From Catellatospora tritici (GTDB taxonomy: Bacteria; Actinomycetota; Actinomycetes; Mycobacteriales; Micromonosporaceae), in the NCBI RefSeq assembly GCF_019083965.1, contig NZ_JAHRCY010000002.1, positions 248,001 through 312,000 on the forward strand: a DNA stretch of 64,000 nt. Reading direction: 5' to 3'. Shown here in pieces: positions 45,670-58,047 of this stretch (positions within the stretch are counted from its first letter, which is position 1; every line of letters starts with the position of its first letter). The notes below the pieces were generated by a model. It saw only the letters and a program-made list of their open reading frames with translations, did no database searches and was not told the DNA's origin. A program made the position numbers and the translations under genes.

Positions 45670-45736
45670 CCGACCATTCTGCCTGACCGGGCGGAGCGGG
45701 CAACTCGCCTCGCCCGGGAGCAGGGGCGACCGCCCG

Positions 45737-46885
45737 TCAGGCGTACTGCCGGATGGAGCGCTGCCAGGCGTTGATGTGGGCGTCGGCGCTGGAGTTCCAA
45801 CTGAACTCCTTGGCGCGGGCCAGCCCGGCCGCGGCCAGCGCCGAACGACGTGTGTCGTCGACGAGCAGGGCCGACAGGTCACGGGCGATCTCACCGGCCT
45901 CCGAGCCGGTGTAGGCGACCGCGTCCCCGCCCACCTCCGGCAGCGACAGCCGGGGCGTGGTCAGCACCGGCGCCCCGCACGCCATCGCCTCCAGGATCGG
46001 CAGGCCGAAACCCTCACCATGACTCGGGTACGCGCACAGCACCGCCCCGCCCAGGAAGCCCGGCAGGTCGGCGTAGCGCAGGTAGCCCGGTCGCAGCAGG
46101 CGCAGGTGCGCGGGCACCTCGGCCGCCATCCGGTCGATCTCGTCATCGTGACCTTGACCACCCGCCAGCACCAGCGCGGGCGGATCCACCCGGTCGCGCA
46201 CCGCCGTGATCCAGCCTCGGATCAGATTCGGCACGTTCTTGCGGGGCTCCTTGGCGCCCAGGAACGCGACGTACGACGCCTCGCCCAGACCCAGCCGCGC
46301 CCGCACCCGGGCCTTCTCCTCCTCGCCGGGCACGTGGAACGCGGTGTGATCCACACCGTGGTACGCCACGTCGATGCGGGTCGGGTCGGCGTCGAGCAGG
46401 CGGATCAGCTCGTCCCGGGTCGCCTTGCTGGGCACGATCACCCGCTCGGCGCGGCGCATCGACGTCTTGATCGCCGACCGGAAGAACGTGCCGCGCGACT
46501 TGTCGTAGTGCTCGGGCTCGGTGAAGAACGTCGCGTCGTGCACGGTCACCGTCACCGGGCAGCCCGAACGCAGCGGACAGGTGTAGAACGGCGAATGCAG
46601 CACCTGCGCGCCGACCTGCTGGGCCAGCAGCGGCAGGCCGGTCTGTTCCCAGGCCAGCCGGGCCGGGCGGTGCGCCACGGCGGCCGGAGCGGCCACGACC
46701 TGCGCATGCGGCAGCGTACGCGCGTAGCGTTCCTGGTCGGTGCGCTGGCAGACCACGACCAGGTCGATGTCGGACCGGTCGGCCAGGGCGCCCAGCAGGC
46801 CATCCAGGTAGCGGCCCACCCCGCCTCGGTCGGCGGGGACACTGGTCGCATCGACCAGCACCCGGGGAGAGCGAGCGATCGTCAC
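45737..46885 (-). CDS. Family 4 glycosyltransferase
   Basis: A 382-residue GT-B enzyme from GTG 46885 (VTIARSPRVLVDATSVPADR) with AAGGAG eight bases upstream. N-terminal domain GGVGRYLDGLLGAL; acceptor region VHDATFFTEPEHYDK; C-terminal donor domain with FLGAKEPRKNVPNLIRG and the EX7E motif HGEGFGLPILEAMACG. GT4 enzymes of this type often use GDP-mannose or other NDP-sugars; manC lies 67 bases downstream on the same strand, so a mannosyltransferase is plausible but unproven. Confidence 0.89.
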   Translation of the reverse strand: MTIARSPRVLVDATSVPADRGGVGRYLDGLLGALADRSDIDLVVVCQRTDQERYARTLPHAQVVAAPAAVAHRPARLAWEQTGLPLLAQQVGAQVLHSPFYTCPLRSGCPVTVTVHDATFFTEPEHYDKSRGTFFRSAIKTSMRRAERVIVPSKATRDELIRLLDADPTRIDVAYHGVDHTAFHVPGEEEKARVRARLGLGEASYVAFLGAKEPRKNVPNLIRGWITAVRDRVDPPALVLAGGQGHDDEIDRMAAEVPAHLRLLRPGYLRYADLPGFLGGAVLCAYPSHGEGFGLPILEAMACGAPVLTTPRLSLPEVGGDAVAYTGSEAGEIARDLSALLVDDTRRSALAAAGLARAKEFSWNSSADAHINAWQRSIRQYA

Positions 46886-47030
46886 GGTGAACACTCCTTG
46901 TGGGGGTGTGCAGCGCAGCCCAGTCGACCGCCGCTCTGCGGTTGTGAGACTGTGCGCTGTTTCACAGCAGTCACGTCTCAGACTACGCCCGACATACCCC
47001 ATGGCAAGGTCCACGACGCGGCGTTGTCGG

Positions 47031-47036
47031 TAGCCT
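47031..47036 (+). promoter_or_regulatory. -10 element of a leaderless TIGR03089 transcript
   Basis: TAGCCT ends seven bases before the GTG at 47043, so transcription would begin at the start codon itself. No good -35 is visible. Confidence 0.45.
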
Positions 47037-47042
47037 GACCTC

Positions 47043-47756
47043 GTGTCGACTATCAGTCAGCTCTTCGCCGCCACGGTGTCGGCCGATCCGGCCCGCCCCC
47101 TGCTCACCTGGTACGACGACGCGACCGGCGAACGTACCGAACTGTCCGGCGCGACCCTGGCCAACTGGGTGTCCAAGACGGCCAATCTCCTCGTCGACGG
47201 TCTCGGCCTCGGGCCCGGCAGCGTCGCCTCGATCGCGCTGCCGCCGCACTGGCAGACCGCCGCGATCATGCTCGCCTCGTGGACCGCCGGGCTGGCGGTG
47301 TCCCACTCCGACGAACTACCCGCCGACGTCGCCTTCGTCGCCGCGGACACGGCCCCGACCGCCCCCGACACGTACGCCGTGGGCCTGCACCCGTTCGCGC
47401 TGCCGCTGCGCGGGCTGCCCGCCGGGGTGTCGGACTGGGTCAGCTCGGCCCGCGCCCACGGCGACTTCTATGGCGGTCCGCCCGCCGACCCGAACGCGGC
47501 CGCCCTGGTCGGCCTGCCCGGTGGCGGCGGCTCGATCACCCACGCCGAACTGGCCGAGCGGGCGGTGGCCCGAGCCAAGGAGCTGGGCATCGAGCGCGGC
47601 GAGCGGGTGCTGCTCGACCTCGGCGCGCATCCGCGCCCGCTGGACTGGCTGGTCGCGCCACTCGCGGCGGGGGCCAGCCTGGTGCTGTCCCATCACACCG
47701 CCCCTGGCATCCTCGACTCCCGCGCGGCAACGGAACGCGCCGAGATCATCTCCTGA
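47043..47756 (+). CDS. TIGR03089 family protein (truncated AMP-ligase-like)
   Basis: A 237-residue cytosolic protein beginning STISQLFAATVSADPARPLL. It resembles the N-terminal part of acyl-CoA synthetases (LLTWYDDATGERTELSGATL, NWVSKTANLLVDGLGLGPGS) but lacks the adenylate-forming core motifs, so it is not a ligase itself. This is the actinobacterial TIGR03089 family, of unknown function, usually found near mannose and wall-sugar genes, as here. It is convergent with the acetoacetyl-CoA synthetase. Confidence 0.85.
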   Translation: MSTISQLFAATVSADPARPLLTWYDDATGERTELSGATLANWVSKTANLLVDGLGLGPGSVASIALPPHWQTAAIMLASWTAGLAVSHSDELPADVAFVAADTAPTAPDTYAVGLHPFALPLRGLPAGVSDWVSSARAHGDFYGGPPADPNAAALVGLPGGGGSITHAELAERAVARAKELGIERGERVLLDLGAHPRPLDWLVAPLAAGASLVLSHHTAPGILDSRAATERAEIIS

Positions 47757-47790
47757 CGGAGGGTGCCCGCGGCCCCCGGGGTGAGGGGCC

Positions 47791-47863
47791 TAGCATTGAC
47801 AGTGGCCTATCTAGAAGACGGATTCCGAACATTCGTGCCCTGGATAGGCCAGCGTCAATGCTA
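47791..47863. repeat. Dispersed hairpin repeat, family A copy 3 (diverged)
   Basis: Arms starting TAGCATTGACAGTGGCCTAT (left) and ending AGCGTCAATGCTA (right) pair with several mismatches. Shares core TGGCCTATC with copies at 7342 and 31690. Lies between convergent TIGR03089 and aacS genes. Confidence 0.8.
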
Positions 47864-47883
47864 GGTGCTGCGGCAGCACGGGC

Positions 47884-49830
47884 TCAGGCGGCGCGGGTGC
47901 GGGCCAGCGCCTCGAACGCGTTCAGCGACTCCGGGTTCGCCAGCGCCCCCTTCGCCGCCGCCGACTCCACCGGCGTGCCGGTCAGGATCCGCTTCACCGG
48001 CACCTCCAGCTTCTTACCCGACAGAGTGCGCGGCACCGCCGCCACCTGGTAGATCACGTCGGGGATGTGGCGCGGCGACAGCGCCGTACGCAGCTCCCGC
48101 GCGATCTTGCTCCGCATCGCGTCGTCCAGCTCACGCCCCGGCACCAGCACCACGAACAGCAGCAGCTCACCGGCGCCGCCCTCGTCGTCCTCCAGGTGCA
48201 CCACCACCGAGTCGGCGACCTCGTCCATGCCCTCGACCACCGAGTAGAACTCGGCCGTGCCCAGGCGCACCCCGCCCCGGTTCAGGGTCGCGTCGGAGCG
48301 GCCGGTGATCACGCAGGTGCCCCGGTCGGTGATGGTGATCCAGTCACCGTGGCGCCACACCCCCGGGAACACGTCGAAGTACGCCTCGCGGTACTTCTCC
48401 CCCGTGGCGTCGCCCCAGAACCCGACCGGCATGCTCGGCATCGGTGCGCTGATGACCAGTTCGCCGAGGGCACCGAGGACGGGGTGACCGGCGCCGTCGT
48501 ACGCCTCGACCTTGGCGCCGAGGCAGCGGGCCGCGATCTCGCCCGCGTAGACCGGGTTGAGCGGGGTGCCGCCGACGAAGCCGGTGCACACGTCGGTGCC
48601 GCCGGACAGGGACAGCAGCATCAGGTCGGGGTTGACGTTGTCGTACACCCACTCGAAGCCCTCGGCGGGCAGCGGCGCCCCGGTGGAGCCGAGCCCGCGC
48701 AGCTTCGACAGGTCGGCGACCTCACGCGGCACCAGCCCCTCCTTGCGGCAGGCCAGCAGGTACGGCGCCGAGGTGCCGAAGTACGTCATCCCGGCCTCTT
48801 CGGCCAGGCGCCACAGCATGCCCAGGTCGGGGGCGCCGGGGTTGCCGTCGAACAGCACGATCGCCGCGCCGACGGCCGGGCCGGAGACCAGGTAGTTCCA
48901 CATCATCCAGCCGGTGGTGGAGAACCAGAAGTAGCGGTCGCCGGGGCCGAGGTCGTGGTGCAGGGCGAGCATCTTCAGGTGCTCGAGCAGGATGCCGCCG
49001 TGGCCGTGCACGATGGGCTTGGGCAGACCGGTGGTGCCGGAGGAGTAGAGCACGTACAGCGGGTGGGCGAACGGGACCGGGGCGAAGGTCAGCGGTTCGT
49101 CGGTGTCGGCGGCCAGCTCGCCCAGGCCGACCTGCCCTTCGGTGTACGGCAGCACGACGGCGTGCGTCAGCGACGGCAGCGCCGCCCGGATCGCCGCGAC
49201 CTCACCGGCCCGGTCGATGAGCTTGTCGCCGTACCGGTAGCCGTCGACGGCGACGAGCACCTTGGGCGAGATCTGCTGCCAGCGGTCGGTGACGCTGCGG
49301 GTGCCGAACTCGGGGGCGCAGGACGAGAAGATCGCGCCCAGGCTGGCCGTGGCCAGCATCAGCACCACCGTCTCGGGGATGTTCGGCAGGTACGCCGCCA
49401 CCCGGTCGCCCTCGCCGACACCCAGGCGGCGCAATCCGGCCCGCGCCCGGCGGACCTGCTCGCGCAGCTGCGCGGCGGTGAGCACCACCGGCTCGCGGGT
49501 CTGCGAGTAGCCGAGGACCACCGGCTCGTCGTCGCCGATGCCCGGCATGCGCAGCACGTTCTCGGCGTAGTTCAGGGTGGTGCCGGGGAACCACTTCGCG
49601 CCCGGCATGGTGGGGTCGGGCAACACAGCCGTCGCCGGTTCGTGGGCGACGACCTCGAAGTACTCCCAGATCGACGACCAGAACCCGGGCAGGTCCTCGG
49701 TGCTCCAGTGCCACAGCTCGTCGTAGTCGGCGAAGGTCAGCCCACGGTGCTTGTCCAGCCAGCTCAGGTAGTCGCCGATGCGGGAGTTCTGCCTGACATC
49801 CGCCGGTGGGGTCCACAGCACCCTGGTCAT
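47884..49830 (-). CDS. aacS: Acetoacetate--CoA ligase
   Basis: A 648-residue acyl-adenylate synthetase, the usual length for AacS. VLWTPPADVRQNSRIGDYLS at the N-terminus; the AMP loop YVLYSSGTTGLPKPIVHG; FSTTGWMMWNYLVSGPAVG; GRSDATLNRGGVRLGTAEFY; and the catalytic Lys in TLSGKKLEVPVKRIL. It activates acetoacetate to acetoacetyl-CoA for ketone body use or polyketide/isoprenoid supply. ATG 49830 has GGAGGAG upstream. It is 144 bases from the thioesterase, same strand. Confidence 0.93.
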   Translation of the reverse strand: MTRVLWTPPADVRQNSRIGDYLSWLDKHRGLTFADYDELWHWSTEDLPGFWSSIWEYFEVVAHEPATAVLPDPTMPGAKWFPGTTLNYAENVLRMPGIGDDEPVVLGYSQTREPVVLTAAQLREQVRRARAGLRRLGVGEGDRVAAYLPNIPETVVLMLATASLGAIFSSCAPEFGTRSVTDRWQQISPKVLVAVDGYRYGDKLIDRAGEVAAIRAALPSLTHAVVLPYTEGQVGLGELAADTDEPLTFAPVPFAHPLYVLYSSGTTGLPKPIVHGHGGILLEHLKMLALHHDLGPGDRYFWFSTTGWMMWNYLVSGPAVGAAIVLFDGNPGAPDLGMLWRLAEEAGMTYFGTSAPYLLACRKEGLVPREVADLSKLRGLGSTGAPLPAEGFEWVYDNVNPDLMLLSLSGGTDVCTGFVGGTPLNPVYAGEIAARCLGAKVEAYDGAGHPVLGALGELVISAPMPSMPVGFWGDATGEKYREAYFDVFPGVWRHGDWITITDRGTCVITGRSDATLNRGGVRLGTAEFYSVVEGMDEVADSVVVHLEDDEGGAGELLLFVVLVPGRELDDAMRSKIARELRTALSPRHIPDVIYQVAAVPRTLSGKKLEVPVKRILTGTPVESAAAKGALANPESLNAFEALARTRAA

Positions 49831-49974
49831 CGTGATCTCCTCCCGCGTACGCCGTCGTACACCGCACTCGCATCCTGCCGCATGGCCTGCGCGATCATTC
49901 TCCGGGCCGGGCGGCCCGGGTGCGGTGTTCCCGGCGCACACCGGTCACCGGGTGCGTATGGCTGTCGCCGACAG

Positions 49975-50487
49975 TCAGCGCAGGTCGGCGCGGTGGCTCT
50001 CGATGGCGCGGCGGCGGGCCAGCCGGTGCTCCCGGCGGATCTCCGCCTCGCGGAAGCGCCGCTCGTCCTCCTCGGTCTCCGGCAGCACCGGCGGCACCTG
50101 CGTCGGCTCGCCGTCCGGGCCGACGCCCACGAACACCAGGTACGCCGTGGCGACGTTGACCGGCTCGCGGTCGGCCTCGTTCCAGCGCTCGGCCCACACC
50201 GAGACGCCCAGCTCCAGCGAGGTGCGCCCGGTCCAGTTGACCTGCGCCTTGGCGTGCACCAGGTCACCGACGCGCACGGGCACCATCAGCGCGATCTCGT
50301 CGATGGAGACGGTGACGGCGTTGAAGCCGCAGTGCCGGGCGGCGGCCGCCCCGGCGGCGTCGTCGACGAACTTCATGATCACGCCGCCGTGCACGGTGCC
50401 GTACAGGTTGACGTCGTGGTTGGTCATGATGCGGCTCAGCGTGACCCGCGAGAACGCGGTCGGGCGGCCCTGCTCCTGGGAGATCAC
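49975..50487 (-). CDS. Hotdog-fold acyl-CoA thioesterase
   Basis: A 170-residue protein from GTG 50487 (VISQEQGRPTAFSRV). A single hotdog domain with LYGTVHGGVIMKFVDDAAGA (helix motif) and VSIDEIALMVPVRVGDLVHA, typical of YciA/BACH-type acyl-CoA hydrolases. The C-terminal tail is rich in Glu/Arg. It probably hydrolyses short or medium acyl-CoAs; lying just upstream of aacS on the same strand, it may balance CoA thioesters. Confidence 0.87.
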   Translation of the reverse strand: MISQEQGRPTAFSRVTLSRIMTNHDVNLYGTVHGGVIMKFVDDAAGAAAARHCGFNAVTVSIDEIALMVPVRVGDLVHAKAQVNWTGRTSLELGVSVWAERWNEADREPVNVATAYLVFVGVGPDGEPTQVPPVLPETEEDERRFREAEIRREHRLARRRAIESHRADLR

Positions 50488-50554
50488 GCCTTCACCGTAC
50501 GGCCTGCCTCCAGCGGTGATGCCAGCGCAACGGGAAAACAGTAAGGTGCCGCAC

Positions 50555-51124
50555 ATGCGTCACGTATGGAGCCTCCTCGCCGCAATCGTGATCACACCGC
50601 TCGCCTGGGCCGCCGCGGCACAGGGCCAGGCAATGCTGGCGGTGAGCGTGTCGCCCGACGTGCCCACCGGCATGTGGGTCGGCCTCGCCGTCGTCGCCGG
50701 CGCGGGCCTGGTGCTCGGTCTCATCGGCGCGCTGCGCCAGTCGCCGGTCGGCCCGCTGTTCACCGCCCTGGTCTACCTCGGGTTCACGGTCTGGTTCCTG
50801 ATCCAGCCGGTGGCCGTACTGAGGGCGCTGGACTGGGGCTGGAAGCTCGGCGGCTACCGTGCCGACCTCACCCTGCCGCTGCAGAGCGGCCTGCTCGCCG
50901 CCGTCGGCGCCCTGCTGCTGGTCGCGGTGTTCAGCCCCAGCCGCTGGCGGGCCTGGCCCAAGCCGGTGCACACCATCGAGCCCGCCTGGCCGCAGCCGGT
51001 GGCGCCGCAGTATCCGGCCCAGCAGACGCTGGAGCCGACAGCCACATTGGAGCTTCCGGTGACCCCCGCGCACAGGACTGGCGCTGATACGCCATCCTGG
51101 AGCGCGCCGCAGGCCAACCTGTAG
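50555..51124 (+). CDS. Small membrane protein with four predicted helices
   Basis: A 189-residue protein: four hydrophobic segments at about residues 5-27, 38-57, 65-85 and 108-128, then a soluble Pro/Gln/Thr-rich tail. AAGGTG precedes the ATG. It resembles the following gene in layout (four helices, then a disordered Pro-rich tail), suggesting an ancient tandem duplication. I do not recognise a family. Confidence 0.7.
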   Translation: MRHVWSLLAAIVITPLAWAAAAQGQAMLAVSVSPDVPTGMWVGLAVVAGAGLVLGLIGALRQSPVGPLFTALVYLGFTVWFLIQPVAVLRALDWGWKLGGYRADLTLPLQSGLLAAVGALLLVAVFSPSRWRAWPKPVHTIEPAWPQPVAPQYPAQQTLEPTATLELPVTPAHRTGADTPSWSAPQANL

Positions 51125-51135
51125 AACCCGGAGGC

Positions 51136-52206
51136 ATGGTGCGCCACCTAGGATCGTTGCTGCTCACGCTGATCTTCGCTCCCGCGATCTTCCTACTGAC
51201 CGGTACGGGTCTCAGCGCGTTCAACACCACGATGGCCGCGGGCGGCGCCGCCGACGCGTTCCTCGACGCGGCCGCGGCGCTGGGCGCGCTGCTGCTCGCG
51301 GGCATCCTGTACGCGGTCCTGCTCATGGCGCGGCTGTCACCGACCGGCCCGTCGCTGGCCGGGATCGCGTTCCTCGGCACCAGCGCGTGGGCCCTGGTCG
51401 ACGGGAAGTCCTACCAGGACACGTTCGCGCTGATCGACATCCACCTGGCCGGCGCCGTGGGGCAGACCGGCCTCGGCGTGCTGCTGGGCGTGCCGCTGCT
51501 GGCCACCATCGCCAGCCCGCGCCGGTGGCGGCGGATCGCCGACCCGGCCCAGGCCTACCAGCAGTACCCGCCGCAGCAGTACCGGCAGCCGGGCGCCGCG
51601 CCCGACCCGACCCGGCAGCTGACCTCGATGCCCGCCGACCCGTACGCGCTGCCCGACATCCCGGCCCCGTCGCTGCACTACCCGCGCCCCACCCCGGTCG
51701 CCGCCCCCGCCGCGCCGACGATGCCGGTGCCACCGGGGCCCACCATGCCGGTGCCGCCGCAGGCCGGGCCGACCATGCCGGTGCCGCCCAAGCCGACCGC
51801 GCCGGTCGCGGACGCGCCACCGCTGCCCCGCCGCAACCCGAACCCGCCCCCGGCAGCGATGACGCCCTCAGCCCCACCTGCTGCCGGACCAGCGTCTGCC
51901 GCACCACCCGCTCCCGCGCCCACGGCGCCCGCGCCGTCGGCCCCAGCCGCGCCGTCGGCCCCAGCCGCGCCGTCGGCCCCAGCCGCGCCGTCGGCCCCAG
52001 CCGCGCCGTCGGCCCCAGCCGCGCCGTCGGCCCCAGCCGCGCCGTCGGCACCCGCGCCCAGGCCGGACGCAGGCGTCACCGTCCCGGTCGTCCCGGCTGC
52101 ACCGACCCCGCCCGCCGCGAGCCCCGCCGCGCCTCCCCCGCTACCGGACGAGTCGACCGTGATGCTGGTCCAACCCTCCGACCAGCAGACGATGAAGCGC
52201 GACTGA
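51136..52206 (+). CDS. Membrane protein with Pro/Ala-rich repeat tail
   Basis: A 356-residue protein: four hydrophobic segments in residues 5-130, an SPRRWRRIADPAQAYQQYPP junction, then about 220 residues of low-complexity tail. The tail has four TMPVPP units and, at DNA level, six perfect 18-base copies encoding PSAPAA (51931-52038). Starts 11 bases after the previous gene, so probably cotranscribed. Tail is likely cytoplasmic or wall-spanning and disordered; function unknown. Confidence 0.72.
   Translation: MVRHLGSLLLTLIFAPAIFLLTGTGLSAFNTTMAAGGAADAFLDAAAALGALLLAGILYAVLLMARLSPTGPSLAGIAFLGTSAWALVDGKSYQDTFALIDIHLAGAVGQTGLGVLLGVPLLATIASPRRWRRIADPAQAYQQYPPQQYRQPGAAPDPTRQLTSMPADPYALPDIPAPSLHYPRPTPVAAPAAPTMPVPPGPTMPVPPQAGPTMPVPPKPTAPVADAPPLPRRNPNPPPAAMTPSAPPAAGPASAAPPAPAPTAPAPSAPAAPSAPAAPSAPAAPSAPAAPSAPAAPSAPAAPSAPAPRPDAGVTVPVVPAAPTPPAASPAAPPPLPDESTVMLVQPSDQQTMKRD
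51931..52038 (+). repeat. Six perfect 18-base tandem repeats within a coding region
   Basis: GCGCCGTCGGCCCCAGCC repeats six times exactly, followed by a degenerate seventh copy. The unit length is a multiple of three, so copy-number change would alter tail length without frameshift. Confidence 0.95.
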
Positions 52207-52212
52207 CGTCCC

Positions 52213-52264
52213 TTTCGGGGAAAGTGCACGAATAACGTGCAAGATTCGCGCGCTTTCCCCGAAA
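52213..52264. terminator. Bidirectional hairpin between the repeat-tail gene and merR
   Basis: TTTCGGGGAAAG (52213-52224) pairs perfectly with CTTTCCCCGAAA (52253-52264). Just right of it two tandem copies of about 21 bases (CTGCGAGATC...) occur at 52265-52307. Confidence 0.7.
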
Positions 52265-52349
52265 CTGCGAGATCACGTCGCCGGACCTGCGAGATCGCGC
52301 CGCCGGGCAGTCGTGCCCGGCGGCGCGACTGTTCCGCGTTCCAGGCGTG

Positions 52350-52724
52350 TCAGGACCCGTCGGCGGCCAGTAGCGCGCGGTAGTGGGTGATCTTGTCGCG
52401 CAGGTGGCCGTGCTGGCCCAGCAGCAGTTCCAGTTGGGCCTCGACCGCCACGCTGTGCTGCTCCAGCAGCTCCACCCGGTCGGCGACGGTCTCGTCGCCC
52501 TGCCGGGCGAGTTCGGCGAACCGGCACATCGCGCTGATCGGCATCCCGGTGTCGCGCAGGCAGCGCAGCAGGCCGAGCCAGCCCAGGTCGTCATCGGAGA
52601 AGACGCGGCGGCCGCCGGCCGTCCGGTCGACGCCTTCCAGCAGGCCGATGCGCTCGTAGTAGCGCAGCGTGTCGAGGCTGAAGCCGCTGCGGCGTACGGT
52701 TTCGGCGGGGGTGTATCGGGTCAC
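52350..52724 (-). CDS. MerR family transcriptional regulator
   Basis: A 124-residue regulator from GTG 52724 (VTRYTPAETVRRSGFSLDTL). The winged HTH is RYYERIGLLEGVDRTAGGRR; a dimerisation helix follows (LARQGDETVADRVELLEQH) and the effector region is minimal, with no metal-binding cysteine cluster. It is divergent from an aldo/keto reductase whose promoter carries a perfect MerR-type dyad. MerR proteins of this size beside reductases usually respond to aldehydes or redox stress; the inducer is unknown. Confidence 0.88.
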   Translation of the reverse strand: MTRYTPAETVRRSGFSLDTLRYYERIGLLEGVDRTAGGRRVFSDDDLGWLGLLRCLRDTGMPISAMCRFAELARQGDETVADRVELLEQHSVAVEAQLELLLGQHGHLRDKITHYRALLAADGS

Positions 52725-52738
52725 CGCACCACCGTAGC

Positions 52739-52769
52739 TTGACCTGGAGCGCGCTCCAGGTGTCAGGCT
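52739..52769 (+). promoter_or_regulatory. MerR-type promoter with 19-base spacer and 20-base perfect palindrome
   Basis: TTGACC (52739-52744), a 19-base spacer, and CAGGCT (52764-52769) flank the perfect palindrome ACCTGGAGCGCGCTCCAGGT (52742-52761). An over-long spacer with a dyad between the elements is the hallmark of MerR-activated promoters. Start of transcription would be at or next to the ATG 52777. Confidence 0.8.
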
Positions 52770-52776
52770 GGCCGTC

Positions 52777-53769
52777 ATGACGACACGGAAACTGGGTCGC
52801 AGCGGCATCGAGGTCAGCGCCCTGGGCCTGGGCTGCTGGGCCATCGGGGGCCCACTGTGGGGCGAGGACGGGCAGCCGTACGGGTGGGGCGAGGTCGACG
52901 ACGCCGAGTCGGTTCGCGCCGTACACCGAGCCCTCGACCTCGGAGTCACCTTCTTCGACACGGCGAGCAACTACGGGGCCGGGCACAGCGAGCGGGTGCT
53001 CGGCCGGGCCCTGGCTGGGCGGCGCGGCAGCGTGGTCGTCGCCAGCAAGTTCGGCTTCACCTTCGCGGCGTCCAAGCGGCTGGCCACCGGCGAGAACGGC
53101 ACCCCGGCATACATGCTGAGCTGCCTGGACGGCATCCTCGACCGGCTCGGCACCGACTACCTGGACCTGTACCAGCTGCACCTGGGCCACCTGCCGCTAG
53201 AAGAGGCGCTGGACCTGGTCGGTCCACTGGAGAAGCTGGTCGCGCAGGGCCGCATCCGGGCGTACGGCTGGAGCACCGACGATCCGGCGCGCGCCGCCGC
53301 CTTCGCCGAGGCGGGGCCGAACTGCGCCGCGATCCAGTACGACCACTCGGTGCTGAACGACAACGCGGCCATGGTGGACGTGCTGGCCCGCTACGAGCTG
53401 GCCGGGATCAACCGGGGGCCGCTGGCGATGGGCCTGCTCACCGGCAAGTACCACGGCCTGGCGGGCCGCATCGGCGGCGACGACGTGCGCGGCAAGTCGC
53501 CGGAGTGGCTGAAGTACTTCACCGACGGGGTGCCGACGCCGCAGTGGGCCGAGCTGGTGGACCGGGTCCGGCAGGCGCTGACCGCCGACGGCCGGACCCT
53601 GAGCCAGGGCGCGCTGGGCTGGCTGCTGGCCCGCAGCCCGTGGACGCTGCCGATCCCGGGCGTGCGCACGGTCGCCCAGGCGGAGGAGAACTTCGCCACC
53701 CTGGCCCTGGGTCCACTGCCCGAGGCGGCGTTCGCCGAGGTCGAGTCGCTGCTGGCCGAGCTGCGCTGA
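52777..53769 (+). CDS. Aldo/keto reductase
   Basis: A 330-residue NADPH-dependent reductase with a TIM-barrel fold. RKLGRSGIEVSALGLGCWAI opens the family; catalytic tetrad: Asp in FFDTASNYG, Tyr in NYGAGHSE, Lys in ASKFGFTF, His in LYQLHLGHLP. C-terminal cofactor loop IPGVRTVAQAEENFATL. Likely detoxifies aldehydes or ketones. It is under the divergent MerR regulator, and its mRNA is probably leaderless because the -10 ends seven bases before the ATG. Confidence 0.92.
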   Translation: MTTRKLGRSGIEVSALGLGCWAIGGPLWGEDGQPYGWGEVDDAESVRAVHRALDLGVTFFDTASNYGAGHSERVLGRALAGRRGSVVVASKFGFTFAASKRLATGENGTPAYMLSCLDGILDRLGTDYLDLYQLHLGHLPLEEALDLVGPLEKLVAQGRIRAYGWSTDDPARAAAFAEAGPNCAAIQYDHSVLNDNAAMVDVLARYELAGINRGPLAMGLLTGKYHGLAGRIGGDDVRGKSPEWLKYFTDGVPTPQWAELVDRVRQALTADGRTLSQGALGWLLARSPWTLPIPGVRTVAQAEENFATLALGPLPEAAFAEVESLLAELR

Positions 53770-53774
53770 ACAGT

Positions 53775-53808
53775 CCGGGTGCGGGCGCCGCGTGGCGCCC
53801 GCACCCGG
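53775..53808. terminator. Bidirectional hairpin terminator
   Basis: Perfect 15-bp stem (CCGGGTGCGGGCGCC at 53775-53789, complement at 53794-53808) with a GCGT tetraloop between convergent aldo/keto reductase and hrpA, abutting the hrpA stop. Confidence 0.85.
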
Positions 53809-57753
<3,945 letters not shown>

Positions 57754-57905
57754 GACGCCCGCAAGGATATGCCGTCACCCGGGCAGACCGACCAGCGGTT
57801 TTCCGCCCCCCGTCGGCGGCGCCGCTACGTTGAGTGTCCTCCCATGAACGTTCGGTTGGTTTCCGGCCGCGAACTCTTGCCACCGGCCGACACCATGGAG
57901 TGCAA

Positions 57906-57917
57906 TCAATCGATTGA
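57906..57917. promoter_or_regulatory. Perfect 12-base palindrome in the hrpA-membrane protein gap
   Basis: TCAATCGATTGA, within AT-richer sequence in the 294-base gap between divergent hrpA and the 58048 gene. A possible operator; nothing else is evident in this gap. Confidence 0.3.
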
Positions 57918-58047
57918 GATGAACCCGCGTGCGGTGTGCCGACGACCGCGACCGGCGCCGTGGGCGGTCGTGGGGATGTTCGCCGGACACGTGGGACAGG
58001 GACGGCCCGAGCGGTGACCGGGCCCGGCCCCAGTGGCAGGGAGAAGC

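Noticed and set aside
51931..52038. Frameshifting phase-variation tract
   Set aside because: The repeat unit is 18 bases, so copy-number change keeps the reading frame.
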